A stretch of DNA of 62,075 bases from an uncultured Pseudobutyrivibrio sp. GTDB lineage: Bacteria; Bacillota; Clostridia; Lachnospirales; Lachnospiraceae. The position numbers and the translations under genes were made by a program. The stretch spans positions 1 through 62,075 of the forward strand of contig CAMJBT010000010.1 in NCBI GenBank assembly GCA_946403965.1, in the 5' to 3' direction. Numbering within the stretch: the first letter of the stretch is position 1; each line of letters begins with the position of its first letter. The notes beneath the pieces are model-generated. The model ran no database searches. It had not been told where the DNA came from and saw only the letters and a program-made list of their open reading frames with translations. Shown piece after piece: positions 60,706-62,075 of this stretch.

Positions 60706-61746
60706 TTACTTTCCTCTAAGGCGATTTTCCATTTTGTTCAACTCGTCCAGCTGACCCATATCCATCCATGAATTCTCGTTGATTGGATATACGCCAACCT
60801 TGCCACCGTCATCCTTGATACGATTGATGATATCAGGGAAGCCAATGAATTCGTTGTCATTGATATAGTTGAACACCTCTGGCTCCACGATATAAATACC
60901 TGTATTTGTGAAGAAGCTGAACTCAGGCTTTTCCTTCATGTCGGTGATATTACCGTGTTCGCCAAACTCTACTACTCCGTATGCCACCTGGAAATTGCGA
61001 AGTGAGCAAACCATTGTAACGATGTTGCCCTCTGCCTTGTGGTGAGCATATATCTTGGAATAATCCTCCTCGATAAGGATATCGCAGTTTGTGAGGATAA
61101 ATGTCTCGTCCAGTTTGCCACGAAGAAGGGAAAGACCTCCGCCTGTGCCAAGTGGTGTATCCTCGTCTGCATATTCAACTTCGTATGGGCGGCCTGCCTC
61201 AGCGAAATATGACTTAATCATATTTTTCTTGTGATTAACAATCATAATCATACGGTTGATGCCGTACTCTGCGAAGCCATCCAATATAAGCTCTGCAATA
61301 GGCTTCTCTCCTACTGGAATAAGAGGCTTTGGAAGAATACGTGTGTATGGGTAAAGTCTTGTACCCTTGCCACCAGCCATCATAACAACTGGAGTTGAAA
61401 GAGTGCTATGCTTTGTAAGATTGTTTTCACTCCAGAAAACAGTGTCAACTACGATGCCATTTTCATCTACAATTGGAAGACCTTCGATGTTGTGACGTCT
61501 AAGAAAATCCTTTGCATCAGATTTTTCCTCTTCCTTCAATGTGCGAGGCTTGTAGTTTGCAATTGTGTTGACCTTTTCATTAAGATCGCCACCTGACAAA
61601 ATAAAACGACGAACATCTCCTTCTGAAAGAGCTGCAAGGAGCTTTTTGTTTTCATCTACGATAAAAGCTGTGCGGCGTCCGCTGACATCAAATGTCTTTA
61701 AGGCTTGTAAAATTGTATCTTCTTCAGTTATAAATACGTTTTCCAT
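60706..61746 (-). CDS. ptmE: CBS-pair sugar nucleotidyltransferase (PtmE-like)
   Basis: The 346-residue protein has two CBS repeats (1-115: FIVDENKKLLAALSEGDVRR and GLPIVDENGIVVDTVF) followed by a nucleotidyltransferase domain with MAGGKGTRLYPYTRILPKPLIPVGEKP at about 123-149, split across the GGKGTRL core. This order is that of Campylobacter PtmE, a glucosamine-1-phosphate guanylyltransferase of the GDP-linked legionaminic acid route. The neighbouring LegB-like gene supports that role. CBS domains may bind nucleotides as a control. GDP or UDP specificity cannot be read here. Confidence 0.78.
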   Translation of the reverse strand: MENVFITEEDTILQALKTFDVSGRRTAFIVDENKKLLAALSEGDVRRFILSGGDLNEKVNTIANYKPRTLKEEEKSDAKDFLRRHNIEGLPIVDENGIVVDTVFWSENNLTKHSTLSTPVVMMAGGKGTRLYPYTRILPKPLIPVGEKPIAELILDGFAEYGINRMIMIVNHKKNMIKSYFAEAGRPYEVEYADEDTPLGTGGGLSLLRGKLDETFILTNCDILIEEDYSKIYAHHKAEGNIVTMVCSLRNFQVAYGVVEFGEHGNITDMKEKPEFSFFTNTGIYIVEPEVFNYINDNEFIGFPDIINRIKDDGGKVGVYPINENSWMDMGQLDELNKMENRLRGK

Positions 61747-61794
61747 AAATTATCTCATACTACGCTTTATTTATATGCTTATTTTTGGGCTATT

Positions 61795-62075
61795 TTAAAT
61801 GTTATATATATCTACCTTGTATTTATCCAAGTTGTGACGAAGGAACTCGATAGTCTCAGCCAAGCCCTGCTCAAATGTGTACTGTGGCTTCCAGTCTGTA
61901 AGCTGAAGAATCTTCTGGTTTGAACCAAGAAGACGATTTACCTCAGACTTTTCTGGACGGAGACGGTCCTCATCACAGATAATCTTTGCGTTTGGATTGA
62001 TCTGCTTGATAAGCTCCTCAGCAAGCTGTCCGATAGAGATTTCCTTCTGTGTTGCAATATTGATTTCCTGTCCGA
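61795..62075 (-). CDS. legB: LegB-like NAD-dependent 4,6-dehydratase, C-terminal end
   Basis: The frame enters at the window edge and ends at the TAA at 61795-61797. The last 93 residues (GQEINIATQKEISIGQLAEE, DEDRLRPEKSEVNRLLGSN, WKPQYTFEQGLAETIEFLR) match the C-terminus of extended SDR sugar dehydratases. DRLRPEKSEV is typical of LegB and related GDP/UDP-sugar 4,6-dehydratases. It heads the right-hand genes and is followed 48 bases later by the PtmE-like gene, so a legionaminic-acid-type pathway probably continues beyond the window. The N-terminus and cofactor site are not visible. Confidence 0.65.
   Translation of the reverse strand, partial: GQEINIATQKEISIGQLAEELIKQINPNAKIICDEDRLRPEKSEVNRLLGSNQKILQLTDWKPQYTFEQGLAETIEFLRHNLDKYKVDIYNI

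Overview
This AT-rich window looks like a large surface-glycan locus from a Gram-positive, low-GC member of the Lachnospiraceae (Butyrivibrio/Pseudobutyrivibrio type). That placement is inferred from AT-rich codon use, AGGAGG-type ribosome sites, many YfhO/DUF6056/DUF6077/DUF2142-like membrane proteins, an AAA-ATPase/PD-(D/E)XK gene and a secreted protein with 'YY...NPDL..AFG' repeats. Every convincing gene lies on the minus strand, so transcription runs from high to low coordinates over about 60 kb. I see no tRNA, rRNA, CRISPR array or phage.

Right part (62075 down to about 39600), in transcription order: the end of a LegB-like dehydratase; a CBS-nucleotidyltransferase of PtmE type; a DUF2142 membrane protein; GT4 and GT2 glycosyltransferases; a DUF6077-like membrane protein whose likely continuation is fused to a metallo-beta-lactamase; an O-antigen polymerase/ligase-like protein; a WlbA-like oxidoreductase; a PLP aminotransferase; the initiating polyprenyl sugar-phosphate transferase; a PseA/WbpG-type amidotransferase with its HisH and HisF partners; two GT4 enzymes; a FemAB/GNAT-like transferase; a CgeB-like protein; a sugar epimerase; and a GtrB-like GT2. 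This is a chain-building block with an amidino-sugar pathway.

Centre (38705 down to 33577): an HP-motif GT-B transferase, a CMP-sugar synthetase, a DRE-TIM metallolyase and a KpsF-type isomerase. Together they could form a complete but non-canonical CMP-ulosonate module. A small secreted repeat protein follows, then a 1.8 kb gene-free stretch holding an 84-bp tandem array of hairpins whose two arms vary together.

Left part (31762 down to 2409): six large GT-C-like membrane proteins and YfhO, two tandem Wzy-like proteins, an AAA/PD-(D/E)XK gene, a second nonulosonate module (CMP-sugar synthetase fused to a PseG/SpsG-like domain, NeuB, and a sialyltransferase-like enzyme), a pyruvyltransferase interrupted at a run of eight G, an acyltransferase carrying a run of seven G, GT2 enzymes, and a four-gene set of nucleotidyltransferase, flippase-kinase fusion, HAD phosphatase and membrane protein. 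The left end is a decayed IS66 element.

Intergenic spaces carry a recurring family of small palindromes with common flanks, plus one GC-rich nested stem-loop. The whole reads as a modular and possibly phase-variable cell-surface polysaccharide or secondary cell-wall polymer factory with several acidic-sugar branches and many externally acting, lipid-linked transferases.
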